DNA of 64,000 bases from Datisca glomerata (taxonomy: Eukaryota > Streptophyta > Magnoliopsida > Cucurbitales > Datiscaceae), in assembly GCA_003255025.1 (NCBI GenBank), contig QANY01008739.1, positions 310,001 through 374,000 on the forward strand, written 5' to 3'. Shown one piece after another: positions 34,701 through 44,770 of the stretch. Within the stretch, counting starts at the first letter, position 1, and each line of letters begins with the position of its first letter. The notes below the pieces were generated by a model. The model saw nothing but the letters and a program-made list of their open reading frames with translations. It was not told the origin of the DNA and searched no databases. Position numbers and translations under genes: made by a program.

Positions 34701-37700
34701 AGAGAGTTGCAAGAATCTGTTCACATGTCACAACCTGCAGGTTTTATCAGTGCAGCTCATCCTGAGTATGTTTGCAGACTTAGAACAGCGTTGTATGGTC
34801 TCAAACAAGCCCCTAGGGCCTGGTTTGAGAAGCTTAAGGAAGCTCTGGTACAGTGGGGTTTTGACAACTCTAAGTCTGATTCATCCCCTATTTTTCATTA
34901 AGGATTCTTCCTCTATTATTTTAGTACTAGTATATGTTGATGATATACTAGTAACACGAAATAATTCTGAGTTGATTCAAAGAATTATTTCAGATCTAGA
35001 CAGGAAATTTGCTCTAAAGAAGCTCGGGTCTGTAAGTTGCTTTCTTGGTTTCGAAGCACATCGAGACGCTTCTGGATTATGTCTTACTTAGGCCACATAC
35101 ACATTAGATCTTCTCAAAAAGACAAACATAACTGAATCAAAGAGTTGCAATACTCATATGTGCCCTTCAGCAAAGCTGTCTTCCATTTCTGGCATCCCTT
35201 TTGAAGACCCTTCTTTGTTAGAAGTACAGTAGGTTCTCTTCAATACCTCACAATGACTAGACCCGATATATCTTTCTCCGTCAACAAGCTCTCTCAATTC
35301 CTGCAAAACCCCACAAATGAGCATTGGACAGCATGTAAAAGAATTCTGCGCTACTTGAAAGGCACCATTGATTATGGCTTGCTTTTTACTCCAGCATCTT
35401 CCTTATCTTTGAAAGGATTTACAGACGCTGATTGGGCAAGCAACTTGGATGACAGACGCTGATTGGGCAAGCAACTTGGATGACAGACGCTCTACATCAG
35501 GTTATTGCATCTACCTAGATAAGAACCTTAGCTCCAAGAAGCAACATGTTGTTGCTAGATCAAGCACCAAATTTTAGTATAGGTCCCCTTTCCCAAGCTG
35601 CAACTGAACTGATTTGGCTAAAATAATTATTTTCTGAACTTGGTTTTACTGTCACACTTGTCCAACTCTATGGTGTGATAATATTGGAGCTGAAATGCTT
35701 GCTGCCCAGTGTTTTCAAGGCCAAAGGCGCACTCCAAGGAGACAACCCTCTTGGTCGCCTGGAGGCAAGAGGCGCTGGAATGGCGTCGCTTGATCGAAGA
35801 GAGGCGTAATTTTATATGTATGTAGGAAAATTAATATTATCGACTACACATCAAAATTATAACAAAGCAGTAAAGTGGGAAAATAAATAGACAATTTAAT
35901 AGGCACTTCGTATATTGTGAAGAGTAGAAGTTTAAAAGTAAAAAATAATAGTTAAAAATATATATTATGCCTATATTAAATTAATAATAGTTGTACTCGC
36001 TATTGGAACTATAAGTCTATAGCCATCTAATAATAAGATCTTATAAATTTAAAAACACTAAATGGGTAATAGTAAAAGCTAGTTGTCTTCCCACTAAAAG
36101 TAAATGCTAGTTGCCTTCTCCCACTCCAACTATCTTCCAATAAAATGAAGACACCTCACACAAGTCAGCTTTTCTCCTTCTTCCCCTTTTCTCTTTCTTC
36201 TTCATTCATCTTCTTCGTTCCAGAACCTTCAAACCCATTTTTCTTCCATATTCTTCCGATTCAGTCTTGTCTCCTTTAGAAAAATCAGGTGAGTTCAACC
36301 AGGCGCTCGCCTGGGCTTATTGACGCACGGCGCAAGGCGCGAAAATGGCAAGCAAGGCACTCGCCTGCTTGAATGTGCGCGCCTCAGCAGATGCAGAGGC
36401 ACTGCCATGGCTGCTCGCCTCACCTCTCACCATAGGCAAGCGCCTGGCTACGCCTTGAAAACATTGTTGCTGTCAATCCTATTTTTCATTCAAGGACTAA
36501 GCATGTTAAGCTGGATATCCATTTTATTAGAGAAAAAGTTGTTGATAAACAGTTGTAGGTTCGATATCTCCCTTCAGAAAATCAAGTTGCAGACATCATG
36601 ACCAAGCCTCTTCCTGAAGCTCGGTTTTTAGCTCATCGTTGCAAGCTTAAAGTCATTTCATGTACTTCCAGCTTCAGGGGGCATGTTAGTAATAGTGGTT
36701 AGCTTAGTTATTGGCTCACTTAGTTGGTTTATAGTTTCTGTTAATTACTGTTAGTATAGTTAGTTTATAGTTAACTATATGTTAGTCTGTTAGCTTGCAC
36801 GTGCCTGTACTTGCAGCTGTATTTATACTTTACTCCTTTTGGTTAATGAGAAATGCAGCATTCTTCTCTGAATTCTAACACTACGTTTTTTTATCGATAA
36901 GAATTCTAACACTATGTAAGTCGCAGTAAGCCTAACCCGAAGTGAAATTTTTACTATCCATGTCACAAGACCATTCATGACACTCTAACACCACCGTTAA
37001 GTGAGTCTAGGGAACTGCACTCATCATTATGGAGTCCTCTAAAGTTAGTGGAGTCCTCTAAAATTAGTGGAGAGAGAAAGAAGCAATGTAGCTTGAGTAT
37101 GTCTCTCCCCTTAATAATCAGATAAGCACTAAATAACCAAAAGAATCTTTAGATAAGTCACTGAATATAGTAACCTTTTGCAAATACCAGAACGGATATT
37201 AATCTAATATTGAGAGTTAAGACCGATGTCAAAACAATTTCACACAAGGAGGAAGTGCAATTTAAATGATACAGCTACCATATTCAAAAGTAGCTCTACA
37301 TCACTAGAGGTGAATGAAACTATACCTCCGTGACGGGATTAATGAAGGTAAACTTTGCAAGGTCGTCAAAACTTTCTCAACTTCTCCATCACCGTTTTCA
37401 GGGTTCACCTTGCCAGGAACAGAATCAAGTACCCACAGCTGTTCTGCATCAAAGAGAATAAAATAGAATATAATTTCTCTTAAATTTGGAGGAGCCAGAC
37501 ATCATAAGTTTTGAAATCTTGAACTCCATTTATATAAGATTTACAAACCATTTAGTTACAGGCTACTCATCCACAAAAGAAGACGCCGAGTAGTGAAACT
37601 CGTCACATAATTTTCAGTGGAGTCAAACTTGGATGAATCTTTTGGAAGAATGAGCCTGTAATGTGACATACTGATATCTAGCTTATAAAAGATGTAACAT

Positions 37701-38559
37701 TCTGATGAGAGGCTGAATAATTTCATGTCATAGAAATTTAAGGAGTTATTGGACCTTGATCAGTGGGTGAATAGGCAAAAGTTCGGTGATCTCAAAATTA
37801 CTGGTCAAATAACTTCACAGATTAGTCAAGTTACCCATTGCCACAAGAACCGTAACAATGAAACTAAAACATAATAAAAATATCAGTGAAGAGACAGTGA
37901 TCAATAACTTTGGACTTTAGAGAAAGAATACATGTTTGGGCGATGAAGCGGATTCACCATAGTCGCCACGAACACAGCTCTCTGCAAATTGAAGCGCAAC
38001 CTTTCCACCCATGGAATGACCCAAAACAACATCTGGCCAGGCCCAACCTTGAGATTGTACTAAATTAGCCAAGTCTTTGGCAGCATTAACCATGTCATGA
38101 GGTGGATATAAACCTTCCAATTCAGCTGATCTTCCATGGTTCCTTAAATCCACAAGCACCATCCTCCACTCTAATTACAGAAATAGATGCATAACTGATC
38201 ACCAATAACTCAATTAAATACATATTTTTTTCAGAAAAGTAAATAATTGCATTCCGTTTGATTGCCGAGGAAACAAAGATGAATTGAGCTATAATACGTG
38301 GATTACCAGTTGAAGAAAAATCCGACAGACTGGAGAGGAGGTTGCGGGAGAAGGATCTCCAATTTCTACCAGATCCTAAAAGGCCGTGAAGAACAAAAGC
38401 GGTTGAGTTATATGGCCTGTCAGTTGAAGTACGGACCTCTTCGTAGGCGAGGGTTTGAAGGGATCGGGAGCAGCCATGAAAAGTAGAACCCGTCGAGACG
38501 AGAATCCGGGATAGGAGGTAGAAACCTGGTTTATTTCTAAGAGCTTTCGCCATTTTCAT
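25707..38559 (-). CDS. ABHD11-like alpha/beta hydrolase with TE-filled intron 3
   Basis: Five exons on the minus strand: 38559-38307, 38170-37932, 37438-37326, 26172-26032 and 25956-25707. They total 996 bp (331 residues), with GT-AG borders and phases that fit throughout. Visible motifs are an [10 protein letters not shown] oxyanion loop (residues 58-67), DLRNHGRS (92-99), the nucleophile elbow GHSMGG with Ser137, VLDSVPG (167-173) and the C-terminal GHWVH with the likely catalytic His310. This set matches the ABHD11 branch of serine hydrolases; the substrate of the plant protein is unknown to me. The first ~35 residues are basic and Ser-rich, suggesting an organelle transit peptide. A second in-frame ATG is at 38553. 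Intron 3 (37325-26173, 11.15 kb) holds an antisense Copia element. The acid residue of the triad was not assigned. A tRNA gene lies 85 bp upstream of the ATG. Confidence 0.9.
26714..26909 (+). repeat. 5' LTR of Copia element 1
   Basis: 196 bp, TGTAGGTAATAGTGG to ATTCTAATA, matching 36684-36880. Confidence 0.9.
26910..26922 (+). other. Primer-binding site of Copia element 1
   Basis: TGGTATCAGAGCC directly follows the LTR, the usual initiator tRNA-Met site. Confidence 0.85.
27107..27408 (+). repeat. Direct repeat of ~132 bp inside the gag leader
   Basis: A segment starting GAAGATTATTACATGCAAAG occurs at 27107 and 27276, 169 bp apart. Each copy ends in CCATATGTATTTTTTTT. The reading frame of gag is broken off before it (about 27106) and resumes near 27640, so this is an insertion into gag. 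Confidence 0.8.
27640..28198 (+). pseudogene. Gag fragment of Copia element 1
   Basis: Two overlapping frames give [21 protein letters not shown], with the variant core [20 protein letters not shown], then [19 protein letters not shown] and [20 protein letters not shown]. This is the UBN2-type gag of Copia elements. A frameshift near 27935 joins the two halves. A start fragment ([13 protein letters not shown]) lies at 27045-27085 before the repeat insertion. The zinc knuckle and protease that should follow are missing because Copia element 2 and a deletion occupy the place. Confidence 0.7.
28199..28341 (+). repeat. 5' LTR of Copia element 2
   Basis: TG start, CA end, and a PBS-like TGATATCAGAGCC three bases later. 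Unusually short (about 143 bp). No second copy is in the window, so the borders rest on the PBS and the break in the surrounding gag. Confidence 0.6.
28372..28395 (+). repeat. Telomere-like CCCTAAC tract
   Basis: Four variants of CCCTAAC lie in the leader of Copia element 2. Plant telomeres are CCCTAAA, so this is only similar. Confidence 0.6.
28729..29678 (+). CDS. Gag polyprotein of Copia element 2
   Basis: The frame is open from about 28659; I prefer the ATG at 28729 ([12 protein letters not shown]), after which the protein resembles Copia gag with [20 protein letters not shown], then the UBN2-like core with [17 protein letters not shown] and [16 protein letters not shown] degenerate zinc knuckle follows near residues 260-275 ([14 protein letters not shown]); the expected first Cys is replaced by Tyr/His. 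Gag would form the particle of the element. The frame ends at a stop before the protease (TAA at about 29676), which in intact elements is in the same frame, so this copy no longer makes Gag-Pol. Confidence 0.7.
29688..32844 (+). pseudogene. Pol of Copia element 2 (protease, integrase, RT, partial RNase H)
   Basis: Pieces occur in order in different frames. The protease has [11 protein letters not shown], where the active-site DSG is DYG. Pre-integrase/integrase (30230-31300) has a 72 bp tandem duplication at about 30408-30528 and a C-terminal part with [22 protein letters not shown] (31540-32300) has [37 protein letters not shown] and the catalytic YVDD near 32080. RNase H (32340-32844) has [20 protein letters not shown] and ending [15 protein letters not shown]. 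Many stops and frameshifts make it non-functional. Confidence 0.8.
35421..35490 (+). repeat. 33 bp tandem duplication in RNase H
   Basis: ACAGACGCTGATTGGGCAAG and the next 13 bases occur twice in succession. The first copy contains the RNase H motif TDADWASN. Confidence 0.9.
35707..36466 (+). mobile_element. 760 bp hAT-type non-autonomous element
   Basis: The left end is CAGTGTTTTCAAGGCCAAAG and the right end reverse-complemented is CAATGTTTTCAAGGCGTAGC. It is flanked by TTGCTGCC (35699-35706) and TTGCTGTC (36467-36474), an 8 bp target duplication with one change. Both ends are rich in AGGCGC/GCGCCT motifs, while the middle is AT-rich. Without it the RNase H of Copia element 1 reads on from GAEMLA to PIFHSR. 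No transposase is present. Confidence 0.85.
36684..36880 (+). repeat. 3' LTR of Copia element 1
   Basis: TGTTAGTAATAGTGG to ATTCTAACA, preceded by the purine-rich CTTCAGGGGGCA. Confidence 0.9.
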
Positions 38560-38635
38560 TCACGTGGACAAGGAAGCATCTCGCTTAAGATCAAATGCAG
38601 TCCGGATGAAAAATTGTGAAGGAAAAAAAAGCAAT

Positions 38636-38641
38636 AAAAAA
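38636..38641 (-). terminator. RNA polymerase III terminator of tRNA-Leu
   Basis: Six T residues on the minus strand, 3 bp past the tRNA 3' end. Confidence 0.7.
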
Positions 38642-38644
38642 GAA

Positions 38645-38724
<80 letters not shown>
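38645..38724 (-). tRNA. tRNA-Leu (anticodon UAG)
   Basis: This is an 80-base gene without intron. Acceptor stem GACAGTT pairs with AGCTGTC (one G-T pair), discriminator A. Box A is TGGCCGAGTGGTC and box B GGTTCAAATCC. The anticodon stem CCAGA/TCTGG encloses loop TTTAGGC, so the anticodon is TAG, which reads CUA leucine codons. The long variable arm (TCCGAAAGGGC) is as expected for leucine. It is on the same strand as the hydrolase gene and 85 bp upstream of its ATG. Confidence 0.96.
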
Positions 38725-39156
38725 GGATGAAAGAACAAATGAAACTCACATTATTTATCTCTTTTACCAATATCAGATGCATCCACATTCCACACTTATC
38801 ATAAGGTGTCTCCAATATAATTCATATTTTTTAACTGATAAAATTATGCGTTAATTATTTATACGTTGATATTAATCACTTATTAAAATAATTTATTAAA
38901 CTTGTCATGAGTTTGAATTACTCCCTAATAGAATTATTCTACCGGGGAAAGCTTGGAATGATCACAACATAGTCTCTTAATAACCACACATTTTTTTTTC
39001 TAAAAATGAGATATTAGGTTAAATTTCATACTCCAATGTAACCCCAAAAAAACGAAGGCCTGGTCTTGCAAAAAAAATGAGCGAAGGCTCGGTGCTTGAT
39101 GTTTAGAGAACAATTAGTTTTAATTTATTGATTTCAAATTAAGAGCAATATAAAAA
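38725..39156. other. Intergenic sequence without gene
   Basis: No gene, RNA or repeat recognised. Confidence 0.5.
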
Positions 39157-39371
39157 GGGGAAAATAGCAGAAAAATACAGATTTTTTGTGGAGTTGCAAA
39201 AATAGCAGAAATTTTTTTATTTATAATAATGGCCGAAATATGACAGTAGTAAATAATTTTTTACAGTGGTAAACAAAATATTTATTATATTTCGGTCATT
39301 TTTATAATAAAAAATTTTCTCATCATTTTTACAACATGAACTAGGAAAGAGGTTATTTTTACAGTTCTCCC
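39157..39371. mobile_element. Short foldback MITE (215 bp), Mutator-type
   Basis: The inner arms GGCCGAAATAT (near 39231) and ATATTTCGGTC (near 39287) pair, and the pairing extends outward through AT-rich arms to GGGGAAAAT and TTCTCCC at the ends. Flanks TATAAAAA (39149-39156) and TGTAAAAA (39372-39379) are a probable 8-9 bp target duplication. Confidence 0.6.
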
Positions 39372-39707
39372 TGTAAAAACCAAAATTGAATTCATAAATT
39401 GGTTTTGTATTTGCGGAAATGATGTGTAAGTTTAATTGAGTCACTGCACTCCGTATACGGAAATAATGTCCAGTGCTCAACAATCAAGAGGAAAAGTAAA
39501 AGGACTGCCCGAGTAAATGTGCATGCTCGTATAGATGAAATCACTGAAGTATAATGAAAACTCATGGCGCCAGACCTGTATGTATTATCATACAGCACTA
39601 ATGCAGGCATAAAAAAACTCTTCCAACGACGTCCCTATTTTTACAAGGGAAGAGTTGCCTTTGCCGTTATGATAAACAATACACGCTCCTTTGATGATTG
39701 AATTCAT

Positions 39708-39985
39708 TCACACAAGCTTAGGAAGGAGACTTCGCCAAGCATGACGGCCATAACGTTTGCTAGACGTGCCTGCCCTTTGGCAAATTCGTGGAAAACAATC
39801 CCCATCTCAAGTGTTTTCTGTTCCTGGAAACGTAAAATCTCTCCGTTCATTAATCTGACTATCGTCTTAAATTATTTTGTTGCTTCCTCACTCTCTACAT
39901 TCAGCTGCACAAACGGAAGACAAGTTTGTCAGCTTCTCCAACTTTTATCTGATCTTGTTTGCATAAGTTTGTCCCTGCGTACCAC
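39708..39985 (-). pseudogene. Sorting nexin 1-like (BAR domain C-terminus), decayed
   Basis: On the minus strand one block gives QTYANKIR, stop, KLEKLTNLSS. After a possible AG acceptor it gives LNVESEEATK, stop, FKTIVRLMNGEILRFQEQ, KTLEMGIVFHEFAKGQARLA. A shift of frame then gives AWRSLLPKL and a stop. This pattern looks like the last BAR-domain exons of a plant sorting nexin 1 / Vps5-type retromer protein, which binds endosomal membrane. Two in-frame stops and a frameshift argue for a relic. I did not find the PX domain or other exons nearby. The family call rests on the overall pattern and the AWRSLLPKL ending. Confidence 0.5.
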
Positions 39986-40595
39986 AGATGTTACAAGGCA
40001 TAACTTACCATACAGGACCAGTTAGTAGTCACCCACACATACACACACAGAGGGAGGGAAAGGACCAAAATGTATGAATGATACTCAGGAAATAGTGAAC
40101 CGCTCGTACATGGCCAATCTCAATGTAAGCCAAGCTGAAACTGGGTAGAAGCTGACTCTGAATATAATAAACCTCTACCCAGATATCCCACACTAAATAT
40201 GGGAACACTATTCACTGAAATTATAAGATATACAAAGCAACATACCCCGATGAACTTCAAACAAGATAGGTGAAGCTTCATTTGCAAACTAGATAAGCTT
40301 TCTAGAGTTCTTTCCCCACTTTTTTGCTTATTTAATTCTAAGATGCACTCCATCACGAGGAGGAGAAGATATTAAATATTAAAACATAATATTGTAAAGT
40401 TTATCAGTATATTCAATATATAATAATATATAAATGACAATGCCTATATATAGGCTAGGCAAATGTGTAGTACACAATGCAGTACAGTCGTACAATATAA
40501 ATGTAGACGAACAACAAGTCTAGATTAAACATATAATATACTAAAAAAACCCTCAAACTCAAGATGGTAAAGCAGATGCCAGCTTGAGTTTGGAT
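39986..40595. other. Intergenic sequence
   Basis: It may hold further decayed exons of the sorting-nexin relic, but I could not recognise any. Confidence 0.4.
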
Positions 40596-40599
40596 ACTA

Positions 40600-40975
40600 A
40601 GTATTGAAAACGTCCCGGTGACGAGTCGAGTTGGGGACATGGGTCGTGTCGTGTCAGGGTCACAAGTCGAGGAGTCAAGTCAGGTCGGGTTAGGGAGTCG
40701 AGTTCAGGTGGGACACCGGTCGGAGAATTAGGTTGGGGACACGAGGTCAGGAGTTTGAGTCAGGGACATGACTCCTGACCCTGACCTCGAACCAGACCAC
40801 GAACCCAACCCCGACCCAGACCTCGCCCCAACTCGATCAGACCCGACCCAGACCACGACATCGATTCTAACCATGCCCCTTAAGTTGGGGAGTTAGGGTC
40901 AGGTCAGGGAGACGGGATTGAGTGGGACACGGGTCGGTGCGGGTCAGGGAAACAGATGGGTCAGAATGACTCTCG
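40600..40975. repeat. GGGTC/GACCC-rich degenerate repeat
   Basis: The tract is dense in GGTCAGG, GGGTC, GAGTC and their complements. The left half is G-rich (GGTCGGGTTAGGGAG) and the middle C-rich (CTGACCCTGACC, GACCCAGACC), so the tract can fold back on itself. It is much more GC-rich than its surroundings. No clear termini. Confidence 0.6.
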
Positions 40976-41094
40976 TTTAGATTAGCGATTTGAAAAAAGA
41001 TGGATATTAAAAAATGGACAAAATGCAAGCTATATCATTGAGAGTGATACTAAAATAATTTTAATCAAAATAATTTAATGATTCACTTATTTAC

Positions 41095-41245
41095 CAAACA
41101 TCAATTAAAAATAAGTTATACCTTAAAGTTAATTATAATAAGCTAAGTCAAATATGTTTTAGCTTATAGATTAAAATTACAACTTAAAAGTTTAAGCTAT
41201 AAGTTTAAGTGGAGTCAAACGGGCCATAAGACATGGTAAATCATA
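41095..41245. mobile_element. Possible MITE
   Basis: ACCAAACATC at the left and GTCAAACGGGCC at the right bracket AAGCTTAT-like repeated motifs, a pattern of small plant hAT-type elements. No target duplication was established. Confidence 0.3.
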
Positions 41246-41254
41246 AATTGTTGA

Positions 41255-43087
41255 TGTTGGAATTGTGTTCATTAAGTAGGGTGTAATAACTTTTTATGAG
41301 TAAATAATTATTTATTGACATTTATGTATTATTGAATTTTATAAATAAATGAAAGTTTAATTTAATTAAAGTGTGTTTATAACTTAGTTAAGTCTTGGAA
41401 CTATTATCAGCGTAAGAAGAGTAAAGACCGAGCGGTCTTCTAGACAAACTCTTCTGGATAGTTCAGAATGTTATTCGCAGTCTTAGGATCGACTGGGCAA
41501 TCGAATCTAATTATGACTATTAGGTTGAACCAAATGATGTCGGTCTTAGAGCATGGGAGTAGAGACTCTAACGGTTGACCTAAACATGTTATGGAACATG
41601 ATGAATAGACCAGTAACCAATTCATTTAGAGCAAAGTTGTTTACCTAGCTCTAAATCTAATTGTTACACCTTAAGGGTATTTTTATAATTATCTTAATCC
41701 TGAGGTGAATATGAAACTTGACTTAGTTACTTGAGATCTTTGATATGCAAAGGAATGAGTTCAAATTACCGGACAACATCTCGACTGTTGAGACTGTGAT
41801 TCAACTATGTTAAAGTTGTGTGATTCACAGATATAAAATTTGTGGTAAGATTGTAAAAGTAACAATATCACATATGCTTTATTGATGAGTGCATGAATAG
41901 AAAAACCAGATCTGGTACTCGATGACATAAGTCATTGAATAAGCCACGGTGATCTGTATGAGATATTTCACTGATATGTCTTTCTTATTCAAAGTCAATA
42001 AAGGAGTTAAGAAAATAATAAGTATAGGGGCAAAACGGTAATTTTATATCACACTCTTGTTACTGATATTCATGAAGGATAATATTGTAAACTATTTTGT
42101 GGACCGTGAAATATAATTTTTTATTTACACCAACAAAAAATGTAGTGATTATGAATTGAGAGTTGATTCGGTATCAGATCTATAGTGGAGTCGTACGATA
42201 TCAGGACTAAATAGGTCAGGAATTTATGGAAATAAATTAGTTAGGTATTTGAATCCTATAGCATTATTCATGTGGGTCTGTTCAGTTTCATTAGTAGCTA
42301 ATAAAGACATGAATGAGAAACAACGTCAGTTAGACAGAAAACGTACAATGTTCAGTCTCATTAGTAGCTAATAAGGACATGATAGAGATCAATTTAATTT
42401 ATCAATTTGAATTGATGAATTTGGACACAATCTTGGATCTAGGGGAGATATGAAAATAGCATATAGCAGTGCATATAAGGGCTAAGTTTCATCCATCTCA
42501 ACATCTAGTGTTTATAGGAGCCCTGGTTCATCCTTCTAAACAGGGAGATAATTTTCGGCAATTCATCATATAGGGATATATGTGAAAATTCTCAATTATC
42601 ATATAAGGTATTGCATCATTATCTGTATGGCTATCCCTATCCCTAAGTGTGTTGATCAGAAAAGAAAATTTTTATATCTCTTCCTCACACACAGTTACCG
42701 TCGATTTTGACCGTAAGGGAAGAGAAAATTTTTGTTTCTTATTTTAATCGCTGTTTTGAGAGCTCACACTCAATTCCTATGAAAATCCTTGAGAGATTTA
42801 CTTTCGACTCTAACGAGTGGTTGTTAGTGTGAAGATCAATTACTAGCTCTACGAAGAACAAAGAACGCGAGATAGAAATTGAATCCCTCAAATCAGAAAT
42901 TCTCCATTAATTGAAAATGTATAAATTATTTCAATATTTGCTCGATACGTTTATATGATTATGCATGTTCATTGATTAGTTTTGTGTTTAATTGGATTAA
43001 ATGTTTGTATAAAAAAATTTGATATTATGCCCATAAACTAATCATGGTTCATTAATTTTTCTTCAAAGTCTAAAACCTGATCCAACA
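41255..43087 (+). repeat. 5' LTR of Copia family B
   Basis: 1833 bp, TGTTGGAATTGTG to CTGATCCAACA. The solo copy at 7760-9562 is its inverted relative. Confidence 0.85.
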
Positions 43088-43088
43088 A

Positions 43089-43102
43089 TTGGTATCAGAG
43101 CC
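43089..43102 (+). other. Primer-binding site of Copia family B
   Basis: TTGGTATCAGAGCC right after the LTR, initiator tRNA-Met type. Confidence 0.85.
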
Positions 43103-44770
43103 TATGATTTTTTGAATATTCATATTCTGAATCTAAACATATGTACGAATAAATATGATGATATTGACATATAATTTTTGTATGGTAGATTTCAAGAATA
43201 TTTGAATGTATTCTGTGAATGGATTCCGATCGATTGGTGTTATTTTTAATTTTAGAATTGATGTACGCCAAAATTGTGGCATAGGATTTTATATAATTTA
43301 ATTTTGTAAGAGTTATATCATTAATTTCATGTAAATCCATCGCAAACGCGTTCTGATCGTATCAACGCACGAATCTTGAAAAGCCGCACGCACCCTAAGG
43401 TCCGTTATGTCGTTCGTCACCGGCCATTGTGCATCGTGCCGTCTAACGTTCGCCGCCGATGATGGTGGCTGGGCAACCGACGGTTGTGGTGGGACTGTCT
43501 CGTTGCCAGGGTATGGGGCTCAACTATCCTGATACTGTGTTGCCATATCCTTGTGATACTTCGTGAAAACCCTAATCCTATCATTTATCTTTTAAATTTT
43601 GAATTCTGAAAAGATAGTTATCAATTTTAATTTTTTGAAAATTAAAATTTAATTACTTATTTGGATTTGACCCAAGTTTGATAAGTCATTAAATTTTTTT
43701 CTCTTTTGACTAATCATATTCAATTATTTAAAAAAGATATTTGATGAGATTATATAATTAGAAAAATAGTTTTCACTATTTAAAAGAGTTTTGATCAAAG
43801 CTTGAAGATTATATAAAGAGATAATTACAGACATAATGAAAACTAGCTTTTAAATTATTGTAATTTATTTATTATTCTTTTTATGAGTTGTTATTATAAA
43901 TGATTCATAGAGAGGTTAATTTTGAATATATGATTTATTATTAATCGTGCATCCTCATATAACATGTCATATAGATTTAGAGATATGCCAATGTTAAATT
44001 GTCATGTATCATGCACATGCATCATTATAGTTCAAACTTATAATGGGTTATAATTTTAAATACAATGTGAATTTTATAAAAGTTATAAATTTTAACGTAT
44101 AATTTCAAATTTATAAAAGTTTATAATTTGTAAAACTTGCTTTTCAAATTTATAAAGAGTTATGTTTTTTTCCTGAAAAAGTAAAGAAAAATCCAATTTT
44201 TCAAAAATTAAGTGAGGTGATCGTTTACGTTGAAACTTTCCTAAGGTTCCCAACTAAAACTTGATTGTGGCACGAGGAATGGTGTAGAGCAGCTCTAGCG
44301 GTCCACTCTTCAGTGGGAGAAACTTGGAAGTTGTGTCGCTTTGAGTCATCGAATTGCTTAAAAAGTTAAAGCTTGTAAAGGAAGTGCTGAGGCAAGACCG
44401 TTCCTGGACGGACTGTTAGTTCATAGCAACATTTAAAGCCGATACGTTTGTTAAACACTTAGATCGAAGCACATTGGAATCTCTCATAGGAGCTAGTCAA
44501 TGGTGCTAAGGTGACCAAAATCATTGGTGATTGGTTGAGCTAGATGTAGTGACATCTTGATAAGCGTTAACCAATTAGAAGAGTCTCAATACGATAGGAA
44601 GTACATCGGGCGTTGTCCTTAGATGAGACGAGCTATCGTTGTTGATCATAACATAATGGAAGAAATATGTTTTTATCAGATTTTTTAAATATTTAGGTAT
44701 TTGCATCATTCATCATACTTTTATAAATGATTAAGTATTTATTTCACTTTATTTATTCTTTTCAGTAATC
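43103..44770 (+). other. Leader of Copia family B, no gene
   Basis: Long untranslated region before gag. It includes a GC-rich patch at 43370-43510; no protein recognised. Confidence 0.6.

Larger units (their letters stand above)
32845..36680 (+). pseudogene. Pol of Copia element 1 (integrase, RT, RNase H)
   Basis: It begins [11 protein letters not shown] (pre-integrase) and [10 protein letters not shown]. Then come integrase (33290-33960, [35 protein letters not shown] and the C-terminal [19 protein letters not shown]), RT (34430-35100, [40 protein letters not shown]) and RNase H (35240-35706, continuing 36475-36680 with [16 protein letters not shown]). Stops occur, for example after GKIERKH at about 33610. 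RNase H contains a 33 bp tandem duplication at 35421-35490 and is split by the 760 bp insertion. Confidence 0.85.
26714..36880 (+). mobile_element. Copia element 1, inserted in hydrolase intron 3
   Basis: Flanked by CTACG on both sides (26709-26713 and 36881-36885). It has a 5' LTR, PBS, decayed gag, pol pieces, a polypurine tract (about 36672-36683) and a 3' LTR. It lies antisense to the hydrolase gene. Three later events expanded or damaged it: a 5' leader/gag insertion with a 169-bp-offset repeat, a nested Copia element 2, and a 760 bp hAT-type insertion. LTRs differ at roughly 8% of positions by eye, so the insertion is old. Confidence 0.92.

Noticed and set aside
38298..38486. Frame opposite hydrolase exon 1
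   Set aside because: Shadow of the coding exon on the other strand.
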